Source of the DNA: Crocinitomix catalasitica ATCC 23190
GTDB taxonomy: Bacteria > Bacteroidota > Bacteroidia > Flavobacteriales_D > Crocinitomicaceae
Assembly: GCF_000621625.1 (NCBI RefSeq)
Contig: NZ_JHXV01000009.1
Location: 72,999 to 136,998 of the forward strand
DNA length: 64,000 bases
Direction: 5' to 3'
Below, piece by piece: positions 6,342 through 15,033 of the stretch (position 1 is its first letter; each line of letters begins with the position of its first letter). The notes beneath the pieces are model-generated. The model saw only the letters and a list, made by a program, of their open reading frames with translations. It had not been told where the DNA came from and searched no databases. A program made the translations under genes and the position numbers.

Positions 6342-8078
6342 CTAAATATCGGATCCTTCAAGCTCCAATAAAGGATGTGTCGTATATATCATTTCTGATA
6401 ATTCGAACACATTCTCATAGCCATAACCATATAGATTGATGTAAGTTGGAATATTTAAAGCCAAGGAATTGGTGTTCTCCCCTAACCCTTGCGAAATTTG
6501 ATTAGGCACTTTTATTGGTGCCGCTTTACTCCTAAAAGCAACATTAAACATAGGTTCTAACGAAAAATTATTATTACAATAAATCAATACACGTGTGTTT
6601 TTTGAAGGAATGACTTTCGCTAATGAGGCTTGATTAAAATCTGAAAAATTCAAATGTAAAGCTCCTTTTATATGCATGCGGTCATACATTTCTTTCGATC
6701 TTGTATCCAGAATGATTGTTTCTATGTCTTTCGAATAATCAGTGAAAGTTTTGAAGTCTATTAAACGGGTTGAACGGTGACCTTTAGCAGCTTTCATTGT
6801 TTCTTCAAAGAAATCGAAATTCACAAATGCTTTTTGGAAGGGAGGCAAAGCAATTTCTGCTGCTGCTTCATCCATCCTATTGTCATTATTTTCAAATTTG
6901 AATCCTTTATCCGTAGCTTGTTTTCTAATCGCTGTAAGTAAAACATTGTTTAGTCCATTTTCTGATGCTCCTGATTGTTTTTCAATATATGCTGATCTTA
7001 ATTGCGCTAAATCCGCAATCTTTCTTTTTAATTCGGTTCTTTTTTCTGTCATAGCGTTTAGATATTCCTCTTTTTCAAGATCATTCATTCCTTGCATTTC
7101 CTCTGGTAAGTCTGTTGTTGCAATTTTATTCAACTCAAAGCCTTTTTCATTTGTTGCATCCACCAAATCCCATTGGCTATTATTGTATAAATGTGAACTT
7201 TTAGAAACGGCTCTGTTTACTAAGTTTGAACTGCTATATGATTTCGAATTATTGTCTTGCGCAATTTGATTCGAACGACGAGATTCGCCCTTTTTACCAT
7301 AAGCCAAATAGGTATCATTTAATTGTGTATTCAAGTCAGTTATTTGCTGATCGTATGGTGTTGTTGTATAAATTGTTTTGGTATTCATATCTAAACTGGC
7401 ATAGATTCCACCAGCTAAATTTGCACCATCATTCCAATGGGTTCTTTTACCTTCCGCTTCATTTCCACAGAAAATAGTATTGACAATAATGCCATTTTCA
7501 GCTGCATTATTCGTTGCTGTTCGGTAATTGGTAGATCCTTGATCAAAACCTTCATTCCCAGCTATGAAAATTAAATTTAAACCGCTAGAAATTTCATTCC
7601 AAGTTAATTCTTTTGTTGCTGCTGAAATCACTGCTCCACAATATTCATCTCCTCCATTGGTTGTTAAATTGAAAAGTTGGTTTGATATTTCATCTAAGTC
7701 ATTGGTTAATGGCAATACCATTTGAATATAATCTGCTCTTGATGAAAGTCCTGAATTTCCATATTGATATAAGGCGATTTCTAATTCTGCATAATTACCC
7801 GCCTTTTTAGCCAAAGCCAAAGTATTGACGATTTCCCACAGTTGAGACTTCGCTTGTTCTATTAATCCGTCCATACTCGAACTGGTATCGAGTAATAAGG
7901 CCAACTTAATATTATTTCCTTGATTGGCTTGGGGAGGTGTTTGAACAACAGTATGCTTCATAAAACTATCATCGCTTGAGCGGGAATAACCTGGTTCAAT
8001 ACAGGAATTCGCAAAAAATAGCAGCGTTGAACAAATAAATAGATTTTGGTATCGTCTAATGGTTTTCATATCGTACAT
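6342..8078 (-). CDS. VWA-domain lipoprotein with C-terminal rhodanese-like domain
   Basis: A 578-residue envelope protein. The signal peptide ends in a lipobox (FFANSC, C26). Residues 57-265 form a von Willebrand A domain with an intact MIDAS start DTSSS (D64, S66, S68), so divalent metal-dependent ligand binding is expected. A charged coiled region follows (~300-400, with EKEEYLNAMTEKRTELKRK), then a rhodanese-like domain (~440-560: ETIILDTRSKEMYDRMHIKGALHL and the active-site-type cysteine C501 in VLIYCNNNF). VWA plus rhodanese on one lipoprotein is uncommon. The loop after C501 (NNNFS) is not a standard CxxGxR catalytic loop, so sulfur transfer is doubtful. Alternative start at M4. Own promoter (8130-8123) and terminator show a monocistronic unit. 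Confidence 0.8.
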   Translation of the reverse strand: MYDMKTIRRYQNLFICSTLLFFANSCIEPGYSRSSDDSFMKHTVVQTPPQANQGNNIKLALLLDTSSSMDGLIEQAKSQLWEIVNTLALAKKAGNYAELEIALYQYGNSGLSSRADYIQMVLPLTNDLDEISNQLFNLTTNGGDEYCGAVISAATKELTWNEISSGLNLIFIAGNEGFDQGSTNYRTATNNAAENGIIVNTIFCGNEAEGKRTHWNDGANLAGGIYASLDMNTKTIYTTTPYDQQITDLNTQLNDTYLAYGKKGESRRSNQIAQDNNSKSYSSSNLVNRAVSKSSHLYNNSQWDLVDATNEKGFELNKIATTDLPEEMQGMNDLEKEEYLNAMTEKRTELKRKIADLAQLRSAYIEKQSGASENGLNNVLLTAIRKQATDKGFKFENNDNRMDEAAAEIALPPFQKAFVNFDFFEETMKAAKGHRSTRLIDFKTFTDYSKDIETIILDTRSKEMYDRMHIKGALHLNFSDFNQASLAKVIPSKNTRVLIYCNNNFSLEPMFNVAFRSKAAPIKVPNQISQGLGENTNSLALNIPTYINLYGYGYENVFELSEMIYTTHPLLELEGSDI

Positions 8079-8122
8079 TTTAAATGTTTATACCCCAAAT
8101 TAAAGGCATAAACCTTGCTATA

Positions 8123-8130
8123 CAAAGTTA
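8123..8130 (-). promoter_or_regulatory. TAnnTTTG -7 box for the VWA-rhodanese gene
   Basis: TAACTTTG on the minus strand, 44 nt upstream of the ATG at 8078. Confidence 0.6.
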
Positions 8131-8216
8131 GATTGAGGTAGCGCTGTGATAAAATGAGGGAAAACCAATTTTGAATGAGTCTACCCTATTCAACCCTTCA
8201 ATTTGAAAGGTCAATT

Positions 8217-8224
8217 TAAATTTG
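8217..8224 (+). promoter_or_regulatory. TAnnTTTG -7 box for the histidine kinase operon
   Basis: TAAATTTG, 42 nt upstream of the ATG at 8267; no clear -33 element at the usual spacing. Confidence 0.55.
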
Positions 8225-8266
8225 ACTTAAAAAAATTGCATTAATTTTAACAAGACAAAACGACTA

Positions 8267-10228
8267 ATGAATATGAAACTGCTGCGGCTACAACTGATCC
8301 TTTGCTTTCTCTTTATGGGAACAATTGGCATTTATGCCCAGAATAATTCGAAGTATAGTTCTTATTCAAAATCACGAAGTAATTCGATTGACCGACAAGC
8401 AATTACCAAAGCATTAAATCATGCTAAAAGCATCTATAAAGACAGTCTTTCGCGTGCCTTATTAATGGTAGAATCGAACCTAATTCTGGCAATTGAGAAC
8501 GATTTTGTACCTGAGCAAGCATTGGCTTATGGAATTCTAGGTGAGTTCAATCAGTACGCTGGGAATTATAAAGTAGCAATTAGTAATTATCAAAAGTCAA
8601 TCGACTTAAAAGACAGCAACCAATCTGCATCAAAAAAACTAGATTTAAATGGCGCTATTGGCAATTCTTATATGGCTTTAAACGATTATTCTAAAGCTAT
8701 TCAATACTGGAACAAGTCGTTAGAATTATCAATTACGCTAAATAAAAGTGCCCAGAAGCAGCAATACCTATTAAAATTGGGGGATGCCTATTTAAAAACA
8801 GGAAATTTAGATAATGCTGAAGCAAAATATAAAGAAGCCTTATTGACGGCGAATAAAGAGAAGGATAACCAAACCATTGTAAATTGTAATTTAGGTTTAG
8901 GTAAGGTTGAGGAGAAACGAAACAATACAAAAGCTGCCGAAAATTATTTCAATCGGGCAAGTAAATTAGCCGTTAAAATAGAGTCCGACGAATTGGCCAA
9001 TAGCTCCATGAATTCGTTGAGTAATTTATACGAAAACACCAATTCAACCGCGCAACAAATTGAAGTGCAAGAGCAAGCTTATTCTTATAATGTGAATCGC
9101 AGCAATACAAAAGCGGCAATGGTAAATCAATCTAATATTGCCAATTCTTACCTCGATTTAGGCGTAGAAGATGCCGCAGTTGAGATACTTGAGGAGTCTG
9201 CTGAAATTATTAAAAAGGAAGGCAATTCACCTGAGAAAAGGATGTTTGTAAAAACCCTATCTGACGCTTATGAAAAAAGTGGTGAAGTTGGAAAAGCTGC
9301 TGAATTGCTGACGGAATATGACATGTTGGTTGATTCTTTTAAAATGTTAGAAGGACAAAAAGAAGAATTAATAGCAGCGAGAAATAATTTGATCAACTCG
9401 ACAGAGAATAAGATCTTATTACTTGAAAAGGATCGTGAATTGAACAATAAAACAATTGAATTATTACAGGAACAACAAGCAACAAAGAATGAAGCCATTA
9501 AAAGGCAAAAAACAATCACTTATTTCCTTCTTTTTGGATTGCTTATCATACTAATTATGGCCTTTTTCATTTATAGGAATAATAAGCAGAAACAAGAAAG
9601 TAATCAATTATTGACGCTTAAATCACTACGAAATCAGATGAATCCTCATTTCATTTTTAACTCTCTTAATTCGGTCAATACTTTTATTGCAAGTAAAGAT
9701 GAACGCTCAGCGAATAAATACCTCTCTGAATTTTCAAAATTAATGCGTGAGGTCCTCGAATATTCGCAAGACGATTTTATTCCACTAAAAAAGGAAATTG
9801 ATATTTTAGAACTTTATTTAAACCTCGAACATTATCGATTTAAAGATGTATTTGACTTTACGTTAACTATTGATCCTGCTATCGAACTAGAACATTATCA
9901 AATTCCACCGATGTTATTGCAGCCTTTTGTTGAGAACGCGATCTGGCATGGTTTAAGATATCGAAAATCAAAAGGACATTTGAATATTTCTTTTAAAAAT
10001 GAAAGTAATTATGTACTGATTGAGATCATTGATGATGGTATTGGTAGAACCGCTTCTAAAGCCTTAAAAACAGAGAATCAGAAGAAGATGAAGTCAACTG
10101 GATTAAAGAATGTAGAGGATCGACTCACATTGATTCAAGACATCTTCAAGAAAAAATTGAATATTGATATAGAAGATTTAAATGCTGATGGCAGCGGAAC
10201 AGTGATCAAAGTCCAATTACATGCGTAA
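8267..10228 (+). CDS. TPR-containing LytS-type sensor histidine kinase
   Basis: A 653-residue membrane sensor. It has a signal peptide (MNMKLLRLQLILCFLFMGTIGIYAQ, cleaved near residue 25), a periplasmic run of TPR-like helical repeats (~60-375; e.g. AIQYWNKSLELSITL, NLDNAEAKYKEALLTA), a coiled segment, one membrane helix at ~416-436, then the His_kinase (LytS/YpdA) domain with phospho-acceptor H461 in NQMNPHFIFNSLNS and the ATPase N-box PPMLLQPFVENAIWHGL at ~546-562. This is the common Bacteroidota partner of LytTR regulators, and the downstream gene is exactly that, overlapping by 8 bp at its first possible start. The signal sensed is unknown. Confidence 0.93.
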   Translation: MNMKLLRLQLILCFLFMGTIGIYAQNNSKYSSYSKSRSNSIDRQAITKALNHAKSIYKDSLSRALLMVESNLILAIENDFVPEQALAYGILGEFNQYAGNYKVAISNYQKSIDLKDSNQSASKKLDLNGAIGNSYMALNDYSKAIQYWNKSLELSITLNKSAQKQQYLLKLGDAYLKTGNLDNAEAKYKEALLTANKEKDNQTIVNCNLGLGKVEEKRNNTKAAENYFNRASKLAVKIESDELANSSMNSLSNLYENTNSTAQQIEVQEQAYSYNVNRSNTKAAMVNQSNIANSYLDLGVEDAAVEILEESAEIIKKEGNSPEKRMFVKTLSDAYEKSGEVGKAAELLTEYDMLVDSFKMLEGQKEELIAARNNLINSTENKILLLEKDRELNNKTIELLQEQQATKNEAIKRQKTITYFLLFGLLIILIMAFFIYRNNKQKQESNQLLTLKSLRNQMNPHFIFNSLNSVNTFIASKDERSANKYLSEFSKLMREVLEYSQDDFIPLKKEIDILELYLNLEHYRFKDVFDFTLTIDPAIELEHYQIPPMLLQPFVENAIWHGLRYRKSKGHLNISFKNESNYVLIEIIDDGIGRTASKALKTENQKKMKSTGLKNVEDRLTLIQDIFKKKLNIDIEDLNADGSGTVIKVQLHA

Positions 10229-10238
10229 ACCGAATCAA

Positions 10239-10982
10239 ATGAAAGCGATAATAATAGAAGACGAAAAAATAAGTCGAGAGATTTTAAGAAACTACTTAAA
10301 AACTTATTGCCCTTCAGTTGACTTAATGGGAGAAGCCAATAATATTGACGAAGGGGGAAATTTGATTCAACAACATCAACCTGATGTCATTTTCTTGGAT
10401 ATTGAAATGCCTTATGGCAATGGTTTTGATTTATTGGCAAGGTTTGATGATATCGATTTTGAAGTCATTTTCATCACAGCATTCAGCGACTATGCCATTC
10501 GTGCTATTAATTTAAGTGCTGCCTATTATATTCTGAAACCGATTGACATTGACGAATTGGTTTTTGCAGTTGAAAAGATTGCCAAAAAACTGAACTCGCC
10601 TCAAACATTCTCGCCGAGTAGTGTTCTCCAAGCGAATATTAAGAGTCTGTCCAACAAAGATCAGAGAATAGTATTGCCTCAAATGGATGGATTTGAAGTG
10701 GTACAAATCAAAGACATCATTCGATTAGAAGCAGCAGATAATTATTCCATTTTTTATATGGCTGATGGTAAAAAGTATACCCTCTCTAAGACCTTAAAAT
10801 ATTACGAAGATTTATTGGTTGAATTTGGATTCTTGCGTAGTCATAAATCACACCTCATCAATTTAGCGCAGGTTGCGAAATATAAAAAGGGAAAGATGGG
10901 ACAAGTTATTTTCTCTGATGACAGTACTGCCCTAGTTTCTCCGAATGCGAAGAAGGAATTGATGGCTTATTTTGCGAAATAA
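10239..10982 (+). CDS. LytTR-family response regulator
   Basis: The product has a receiver domain (MKAIIIEDEKISREIL, phospho-acceptor D54 in VIFLDIEMPYGNGFD, then IFITAFSDYAIRAI and the lysine in AYYILKPID) and a C-terminal LytTR DNA-binding domain (~150-247; IIRLEAADNYSIFYMADGKKYTL, FLRSHKSHLINL). It is the partner of the kinase just upstream. I chose the ATG at 10239 because MKAIIIEDE is the canonical receiver start; an in-frame ATG at 10221 would add MRKPNQ and overlap the kinase by 8 bp. The last 51 coding bases plus stop are duplicated at 11345-11396 beyond a repeat-rich insert. Confidence 0.92.
   Translation: MKAIIIEDEKISREILRNYLKTYCPSVDLMGEANNIDEGGNLIQQHQPDVIFLDIEMPYGNGFDLLARFDDIDFEVIFITAFSDYAIRAINLSAAYYILKPIDIDELVFAVEKIAKKLNSPQTFSPSSVLQANIKSLSNKDQRIVLPQMDGFEVVQIKDIIRLEAADNYSIFYMADGKKYTLSKTLKYYEDLLVEFGFLRSHKSHLINLAQVAKYKKGKMGQVIFSDDSTALVSPNAKKELMAYFAK
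10930..10981. repeat. 52-bp direct repeat, copy 1 (3' end of the LytTR gene)
   Basis: Covers the codons for LVSPNAKKELMAYFAK and the first two bases of the stop. Matches 11345-11396 with a single mismatch. Confidence 0.9.
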
Positions 10983-11344
10983 ATCTATGATTCAAACTTT
11001 TTAATAATGTATTTTATATAGTTGTTAAATTCTTATTCTCGAAATACTAAATCATTTAACCTTCTCTTACTTTTTTTTCTGCAAAAAAAGTAAGCAAAAA
11101 AGGCAGCCTGGCAGGGCCTAACTCTTAGAGCCCGCTTTTACTCACCAACGCCACTTTTGTAATTGGAAAAGATCGGCGATCTCCAATCAGAGATTGGAGC
11201 TTCCTCACTTTTTAGCCAATTTCAATTCGTTTCTTATGGCTCTTAAAAGAATGGCATCGACGCTCTTAGTTTTTTTTTAAATCATTAGGTCTCTCCAAAT
11301 ACTTTTAATATGTATATAGCAAACGTTTTTTATACGATGGTCTA
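10983..11344. other. Repeat-rich 362-bp insert between the duplicated LytTR gene ends
   Basis: No gene. It has an inverted repeat CTTACTTTTTTT…AAAAAAAGTAAG (11066-11094), of a type that I recall as recurrent in Bacteroidota genomes, and a perfect hairpin CTCCAATC-aga-GATTGGAG (11181-11199). The central part (11100-11260) is more GC-rich than the surrounding spacers. It is flanked by 52-bp direct repeats, so it looks like an insertion. Confidence 0.7.
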
Positions 11345-11396
11345 CCCTAGTTTCGCCGAATGCGAAGAAGGAATTGATGGCTTATTTTGCGAAATA
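11345..11396. repeat. 52-bp direct repeat, copy 2
   Basis: Duplicate of 10930-10981. The copied frame ends AAA-TAG in place of AAA-TAA, so a functional C-terminus and stop are kept. Confidence 0.9.
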
Positions 11397-11405
11397 GCAA
11401 CCTTT

Positions 11406-12056
11406 TTACTTTTTTTCTAATTTGAATTTTTGGATATAAGATCTTCTAATAAAAATAATAGCTATTGTTCCAACTACTGTTGGCAACAGAAAGTTCAATG
11501 TATTTTCTCCGAATAAATTTTGGATGGACGCAAAAGCTGTAGTTGCCGCTATAAATGAAATAATCATACGCGTTAGGTGCTCAAAATACCAGTCCAGTTG
11601 ACCATATTCTATTTTGGACCTATCTTGCTTCAAAATAAATTTGCGGATGTCTTGGAGCGTAGAGATAAAAAATATCCCGCCAAATACAGCGAAAATAATA
11701 GCAAATGAGGTTTGCCCAATCATGAACAATCGAATGGCGTAATACAACATGAGCAATGCCAGCAGGAAACTCACACCAAAAATTATTTTATCGAATAATT
11801 GAATGCCTTTGTTCTTTAAATGACCGATTCGTGCACCTGTCAAGGCGAAATAAAACCCAAATATACCGACGATTGTAATTAAATATCCGCCAATATATGC
11901 ACCTGTAACGATTAAAGGTAACCATGCATAAAAATAGACATTCCCTATAATTCGGTGAAGTTTACCACCTTTCTTTAAGATCATTTGTAGTATTCCTGTG
12001 ATCAAAATTATCACACCGGCATATGCATGAATCTGTACAATCAATTCTCTAGTCAT
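11406..12056 (-). CDS. DUF2306-like multi-pass membrane protein
   Basis: A 216-residue inner-membrane protein with about six or seven hydrophobic segments. Conserved-looking features are the N-terminal IHAYAGVIILITGILQMI helix, GGKLHRIIGNVYFYAWLPL (the 'K-HR-xG' motif typical of DUF2306 proteins) and a histidine in the cytosolic or periplasmic loop YFEHLTRMI near residue 160. Function of the family is unknown. Its start is 38 bp after the stop of the oxidoreductase gene on the same strand, so they may be co-transcribed. The stop lies 9 bp from the duplicated LytTR 3' end, showing that the insertion left this gene intact. Confidence 0.75.
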   Translation of the reverse strand: MTRELIVQIHAYAGVIILITGILQMILKKGGKLHRIIGNVYFYAWLPLIVTGAYIGGYLITIVGIFGFYFALTGARIGHLKNKGIQLFDKIIFGVSFLLALLMLYYAIRLFMIGQTSFAIIFAVFGGIFFISTLQDIRKFILKQDRSKIEYGQLDWYFEHLTRMIISFIAATTAFASIQNLFGENTLNFLLPTVVGTIAIIFIRRSYIQKFKLEKK

Positions 12057-12094
12057 CTGCTATTCTTTATCCTAAAATAACAATAACTAAGACA

Positions 12095-13777
12095 TTACTC
12101 TACCTCATCCTTCAATAAATGTTTCAGACCTGATCCAACTCTAGCTCGCTTCACTTCCATTTTTTTTAACATCCATTCCGGATAATCCGACTGATCTTCC
12201 GCATCATAAATACGAATATTTTGTGTTTCATCCGGTTGAATTAAGTCATCTTGCGTACAACCTAGAATTTTAGCTGCGGTTTGCACACCAGAATAAGCTG
12301 CGCCTGCCACACCGTGCGAAATAATACTCGCTCCACACAAGTATAACTTATCAATCTCACTCTTCGTTTTATAAGCAAAAGGCCCAGTTTGTTTAAAGCT
12401 TTTTTCCGTTCCGTAAACACTCCCATCTGTCGAATTGATATAATATTCGTTCGTCATTGGTGTACCCAAATCCTTTTGAATAATCTTATCTGAAACACCA
12501 GGTAAAACACGCTCAAGACTTTTAATTATTTTATTCGCCATGCGTTCTTTAAACGCCAAATATTCAGGAGAACGTTTCTGGTCCTCTCCATTAAACTGAT
12601 CAAATGCATTGCGATGAATATACGTCACCACCTCTAAAACATGGTACTTCCCATCAAAACTAGGCGGATCTTTTAAAGTCGTACAACTGATAAACATTCC
12701 CGGAAATTCTTCCCCCGTCGATATGTCTGCCTGCATCATCTCTTCGAATAATACATCCGTATCTTTATCCTGCATCATCCAAATATTCCCAGAGTCTAAT
12801 CCAGCCGCTTTCACATCCATATCAATCGTTAAAAACAACATCAATGAAGTACAAGAGTATTTGGTATTCGATAGGCGTTTAATCAGCTTGTCACTTAAAT
12901 TTTCTTTACCCACCATTTCTAGGTAAGTCCTATTCGGATCGGCATTAGAAATTACAGTTTCAGCATATATTTTCTCACCATTCTCCAATTCCACACCAAT
13001 GGCTTTCTTTTTCTTTGTGCCTTCCGTCAAAATGCGTTTAACACCCGTGCTTGTTCTCACTTCACTCCCATTCTTCTTCACCACATTGGTCATTGCTTTT
13101 ACAATAGCACCTCCACCACCCATTGGGTAGAATCCGCCACTAAAATAATGATCCATCACCGCACAATGCAGCGGAAAACTTGCTTTACCCGGAGGCAAAC
13201 CATGATCGCCACATTGTACATTCAATGCTTTAATCAATAATGGATCTTTTAAATGCCAATCCATCACTTTTTTCAAGCTGAACAAGCCGTATTTACCGAG
13301 GTGACGGGTACGAAAGGGAATCGTAACATTGTCCCAAAACCCACTCATTTTAGGAATCAAATGCAACTGTGTACTTACATTTTTAACCGTAGTCAAATAC
13401 TTATTGATACCCTTTTTCTCATGCGGAAAACGTTCACCCAATGCCGTTTTTAATTCCTCCAAACCAGCAGGTAAATGCACCCGTTCATCACCAATCCAGC
13501 AATGTTCGTAAGCTTTCGGATTCATTCTAAAAAACACCAAATCATTTGCAATTCCAAGTCCTTCGTACAGCTCACTAGTCGACTCACCTTTACCCAGCAA
13601 ACCTATATAATGTACACCAGGAGAGAATCTATACCCATTCAAGTAAAAACTATGGCACCAACCACCTGGTACATCATGTTGTTCAAGTACTAAAACCTTT
13701 TTCCCTTCACGTGAAAGGCAAACAGCTGCAGCCAAACCGCCAGCACCAGAACCTATAATAATTGCATCGTAATCCAT
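12095..13777 (-). CDS. Phytoene desaturase/retinol saturase-like FAD oxidoreductase
   Basis: A 560-residue flavoprotein of the CrtI/CRTISO/RetSat superfamily. The FAD dinucleotide site is DAIIIGSGAGGLAAAVCLS (G9, G11, G14), followed by VLVLEQHDVPGGWCHSF with the PGG signature. Residues ~215-225 (YPMGGGGAIVKAM) are the substrate-domain start typical of the group, and the C-terminus has LYLCGASIISHGVAGAAYSGV, the second FAD block. RetSat-like enzymes saturate or isomerise conjugated polyenes (retinol, carotenoids). No other carotenoid gene is nearby, so the substrate is open. The tail (GCTQDDLIQPDETQNIRIYDAED…) is a charged extension. Confidence 0.87.
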   Translation of the reverse strand: MDYDAIIIGSGAGGLAAAVCLSREGKKVLVLEQHDVPGGWCHSFYLNGYRFSPGVHYIGLLGKGESTSELYEGLGIANDLVFFRMNPKAYEHCWIGDERVHLPAGLEELKTALGERFPHEKKGINKYLTTVKNVSTQLHLIPKMSGFWDNVTIPFRTRHLGKYGLFSLKKVMDWHLKDPLLIKALNVQCGDHGLPPGKASFPLHCAVMDHYFSGGFYPMGGGGAIVKAMTNVVKKNGSEVRTSTGVKRILTEGTKKKKAIGVELENGEKIYAETVISNADPNRTYLEMVGKENLSDKLIKRLSNTKYSCTSLMLFLTIDMDVKAAGLDSGNIWMMQDKDTDVLFEEMMQADISTGEEFPGMFISCTTLKDPPSFDGKYHVLEVVTYIHRNAFDQFNGEDQKRSPEYLAFKERMANKIIKSLERVLPGVSDKIIQKDLGTPMTNEYYINSTDGSVYGTEKSFKQTGPFAYKTKSEIDKLYLCGASIISHGVAGAAYSGVQTAAKILGCTQDDLIQPDETQNIRIYDAEDQSDYPEWMLKKMEVKRARVGSGLKHLLKDEVE

Positions 13778-13953
13778 AAAAGCGTAATCTAAATTAAATG
13801 TGATCAGCTTTTGGAAAAACTACGAATAAGAAATTGCCATCCACCTGGTCGTGATTTATGGCATACTTAAAAGTCCTAGGCTAAAAATTTTAGGTGGTAA
13901 TATACAAAAGAAGATTGATTTTTAAAACTCCTTTAATGGTCATTTGGGTGTTC

Positions 13954-13991
13954 CCCCAATTGCAACCCAACAAGTTGTGCCGCAATTGGGG
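13954..13991. repeat. Inverted repeat CCCCAATTGC…GCAATTGGGG
   Basis: Perfect 10-bp arms (13954-13963 and 13982-13991) with an inner CAAC/GTTG pairing. Followed directly by GTCGGGCTATCCG. No T run follows, so a mobile repeat end is more likely than a terminator. Confidence 0.6.
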
Positions 13992-14198
13992 TCGGGCTAT
14001 CCGTTCTTATCTTTTTATTTTCCCCTCTGACTGAGGCACTTCTAGAAATTCAACCTTAATAAAAAGGATATCCACTCCTATCCCTAACACAGGTAATTGA
14101 AAAGACAGCAGGCAATGGAGTAATTAGGTTAAATTGAAAAGAGCTAGACATGCTCATAAACCAAATTTAGCGAGCGTAGGACGTGTATGACCTTTGGC

Positions 14199-14219
14199 GG
14201 ATGAATATCCTGCGCAGCC
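14199..14219 (+). repeat. GGATGAATATCC core word
   Basis: Same 20-bp core as the right ends of repeat elements A and B and as 15754-15775. Here the last bases are TGCGCAGCC. Confidence 0.6.
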
Positions 14220-14245
14220 TATCACAAACCCTGCGCACCGGGTTT

Positions 14246-14331
14246 TACGTCAAATTACCATTTCGTGCTGACTAAATTACCACGCGAAAGGATTGACTTC
14301 GTCGAATTGACATTTCGCACGTCAGCGGTGG
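14246..14331 (+). repeat. 86-bp repeat box, copy 1
   Basis: Aligns with 14888-14973 with three mismatches and no gaps. Each copy holds an internal direct repeat (CAAATTACCATTTCG and GAATTGACATTTCG). It ends 21 bp before the stop codon of the small membrane protein gene, so on the minus strand it follows the gene. Confidence 0.9.
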
Positions 14332-14352
14332 GAGCAGATTGGTGTTTAGTTT

Positions 14353-14613
14353 TTAATTATCTGTGGGGTTTTGTGAATGCCTTATTTTCACAAACAGCAG
14401 GTAGACTAAGAAAATCAGCGCTATTAAATAAATTAAAATATTTCCATATATCTCGATCTCAAACCTGTAAGTCCTACTTTCATAAAAAGCAATAAATAAA
14501 ACTAGTAACGATTCAATGACACAAAATACTAGAAAATACTTTAGTTTTTTTTTAAAAAATGATAAGCCAGCGATTAACACAAAAACTGTTGACAAAATTA
14601 TTATTAAGTCCAT
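14353..14613 (-). CDS. Small three-helix membrane protein (orphan)
   Basis: 86 residues, almost all hydrophobic: helix 1 at ~2-19 (DLIIILSTVFVLIAGLSF), helix 2 at ~26-45 (YFLVFCVIESLLVLFIAFYE) and helix 3 at ~57-76, separated by a basic KKKLK loop and an acidic/basic loop (RTYRFEIEIYG). The tail is polar (KIRHSQNPTDN). No family is recognised. It is the first member of the array of minus-strand orphan envelope genes, flanked on both sides by the 86-bp box and preceded by a REP-like hairpin. Short length makes the call less certain, but the clean helix pattern favours a real protein. Confidence 0.6.
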   Translation of the reverse strand: MDLIIILSTVFVLIAGLSFFKKKLKYFLVFCVIESLLVLFIAFYESRTYRFEIEIYGNILIYLIALIFLVYLLFVKIRHSQNPTDN

Positions 14614-14695
14614 TTTTTTCTTTTTATTATTTTAACTCTTTAAAGTAGGTTTTTATAGCATGTTTGACATTCTAATGGACTAGAATTAACCTGCT

Positions 14696-14718
14696 CCGCA
14701 GTAGCTGCGCTGCTGCCG
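14696..14718. repeat. REP-like hairpin CCGCAG-t-AGC-tgc-GCT-g-CTGCCG
   Basis: Same fold as 4836-4858 and 15562-15584, with one mutated base in the right arm. 83 bp upstream of the small membrane gene's start. Confidence 0.7.
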
Positions 14719-14780
14719 AATCTATCAAGCAATAGTTTTGTTAGGTTTATTTCTAAAGGCATATAGCATACTGTTTCAAT

Positions 14781-14806
14781 CAACTAAAAATAACAATAAA
14801 TAAGTG
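14781..14806 (+). repeat. AT-rich 26-bp repeat box
   Basis: Identical to the first 26 bp of 15648-15731 and 17604-17687; similarity to the 17.6-kb copy also extends ~40 bp to the left (TTCTAAAGG…TAGCATA). Confidence 0.75.
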
Positions 14807-14887
14807 GTTATAGCGTGGTTATAGAGGTTTATTAGAAAGGATTGTTTTGGTTTCAATTTGACTTTAAAAAACCATATAAATGAACTC

Positions 14888-14973
14888 TACGTCAAATTAC
14901 CATTTCGTGCTGACTAAATTACCACGCGACAGGATTGACTTCGTCGAATTGACATTTCGCGCGGCAGCGGTGG
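14888..14973 (+). repeat. 86-bp repeat box, copy 2
   Basis: Second copy of 14246-14331 (three mismatches). It ends 60 bp before the stop codon of the lipoprotein gene at 15034. The two copies bracket the small membrane protein gene. Confidence 0.9.
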
Positions 14974-15033
14974 TTGATATTAACTAATCTTGGTACACTA
15001 ATTTTGAATTGCTTTGGTGTTGTGAATGCATTT

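Larger units (their letters stand above)
13778..14352. other. 575-bp repeat-rich spacer at the left edge of the orphan-gene array
   Basis: No credible gene. Contents in order: palindrome CTAAAAATTTTAG (13881-13893); a repeat containing TTTGGGTGTTCCCCC and GGTCGGGCTATCCGTTC, of a type I recall as recurring in Flavobacteriia genomes (about 13943-14010), built around an inverted repeat; the word GGATGAATATCCTGCGCAGC (14199-14218) shared with 5131-5150 and 15754-15773; and the 86-bp box 14246-14331, repeated at 14888-14973. Confidence 0.6.
14614..15033. other. 420-bp spacer made of array repeats
   Basis: No gene. Contains the hairpin at 14696-14718, the AT-rich box at 14781-14806 and the 86-bp box at 14888-14973, in that order. 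Read on the minus strand, this is stop, 86-bp box, AT-rich box, hairpin, next start. Confidence 0.7.

Noticed and set aside
14265-14495. Plus-strand frame of 76 codons
   Set aside because: It starts inside the 86-bp repeat box and runs antisense to the small membrane protein gene; sequence has no protein-like pattern.
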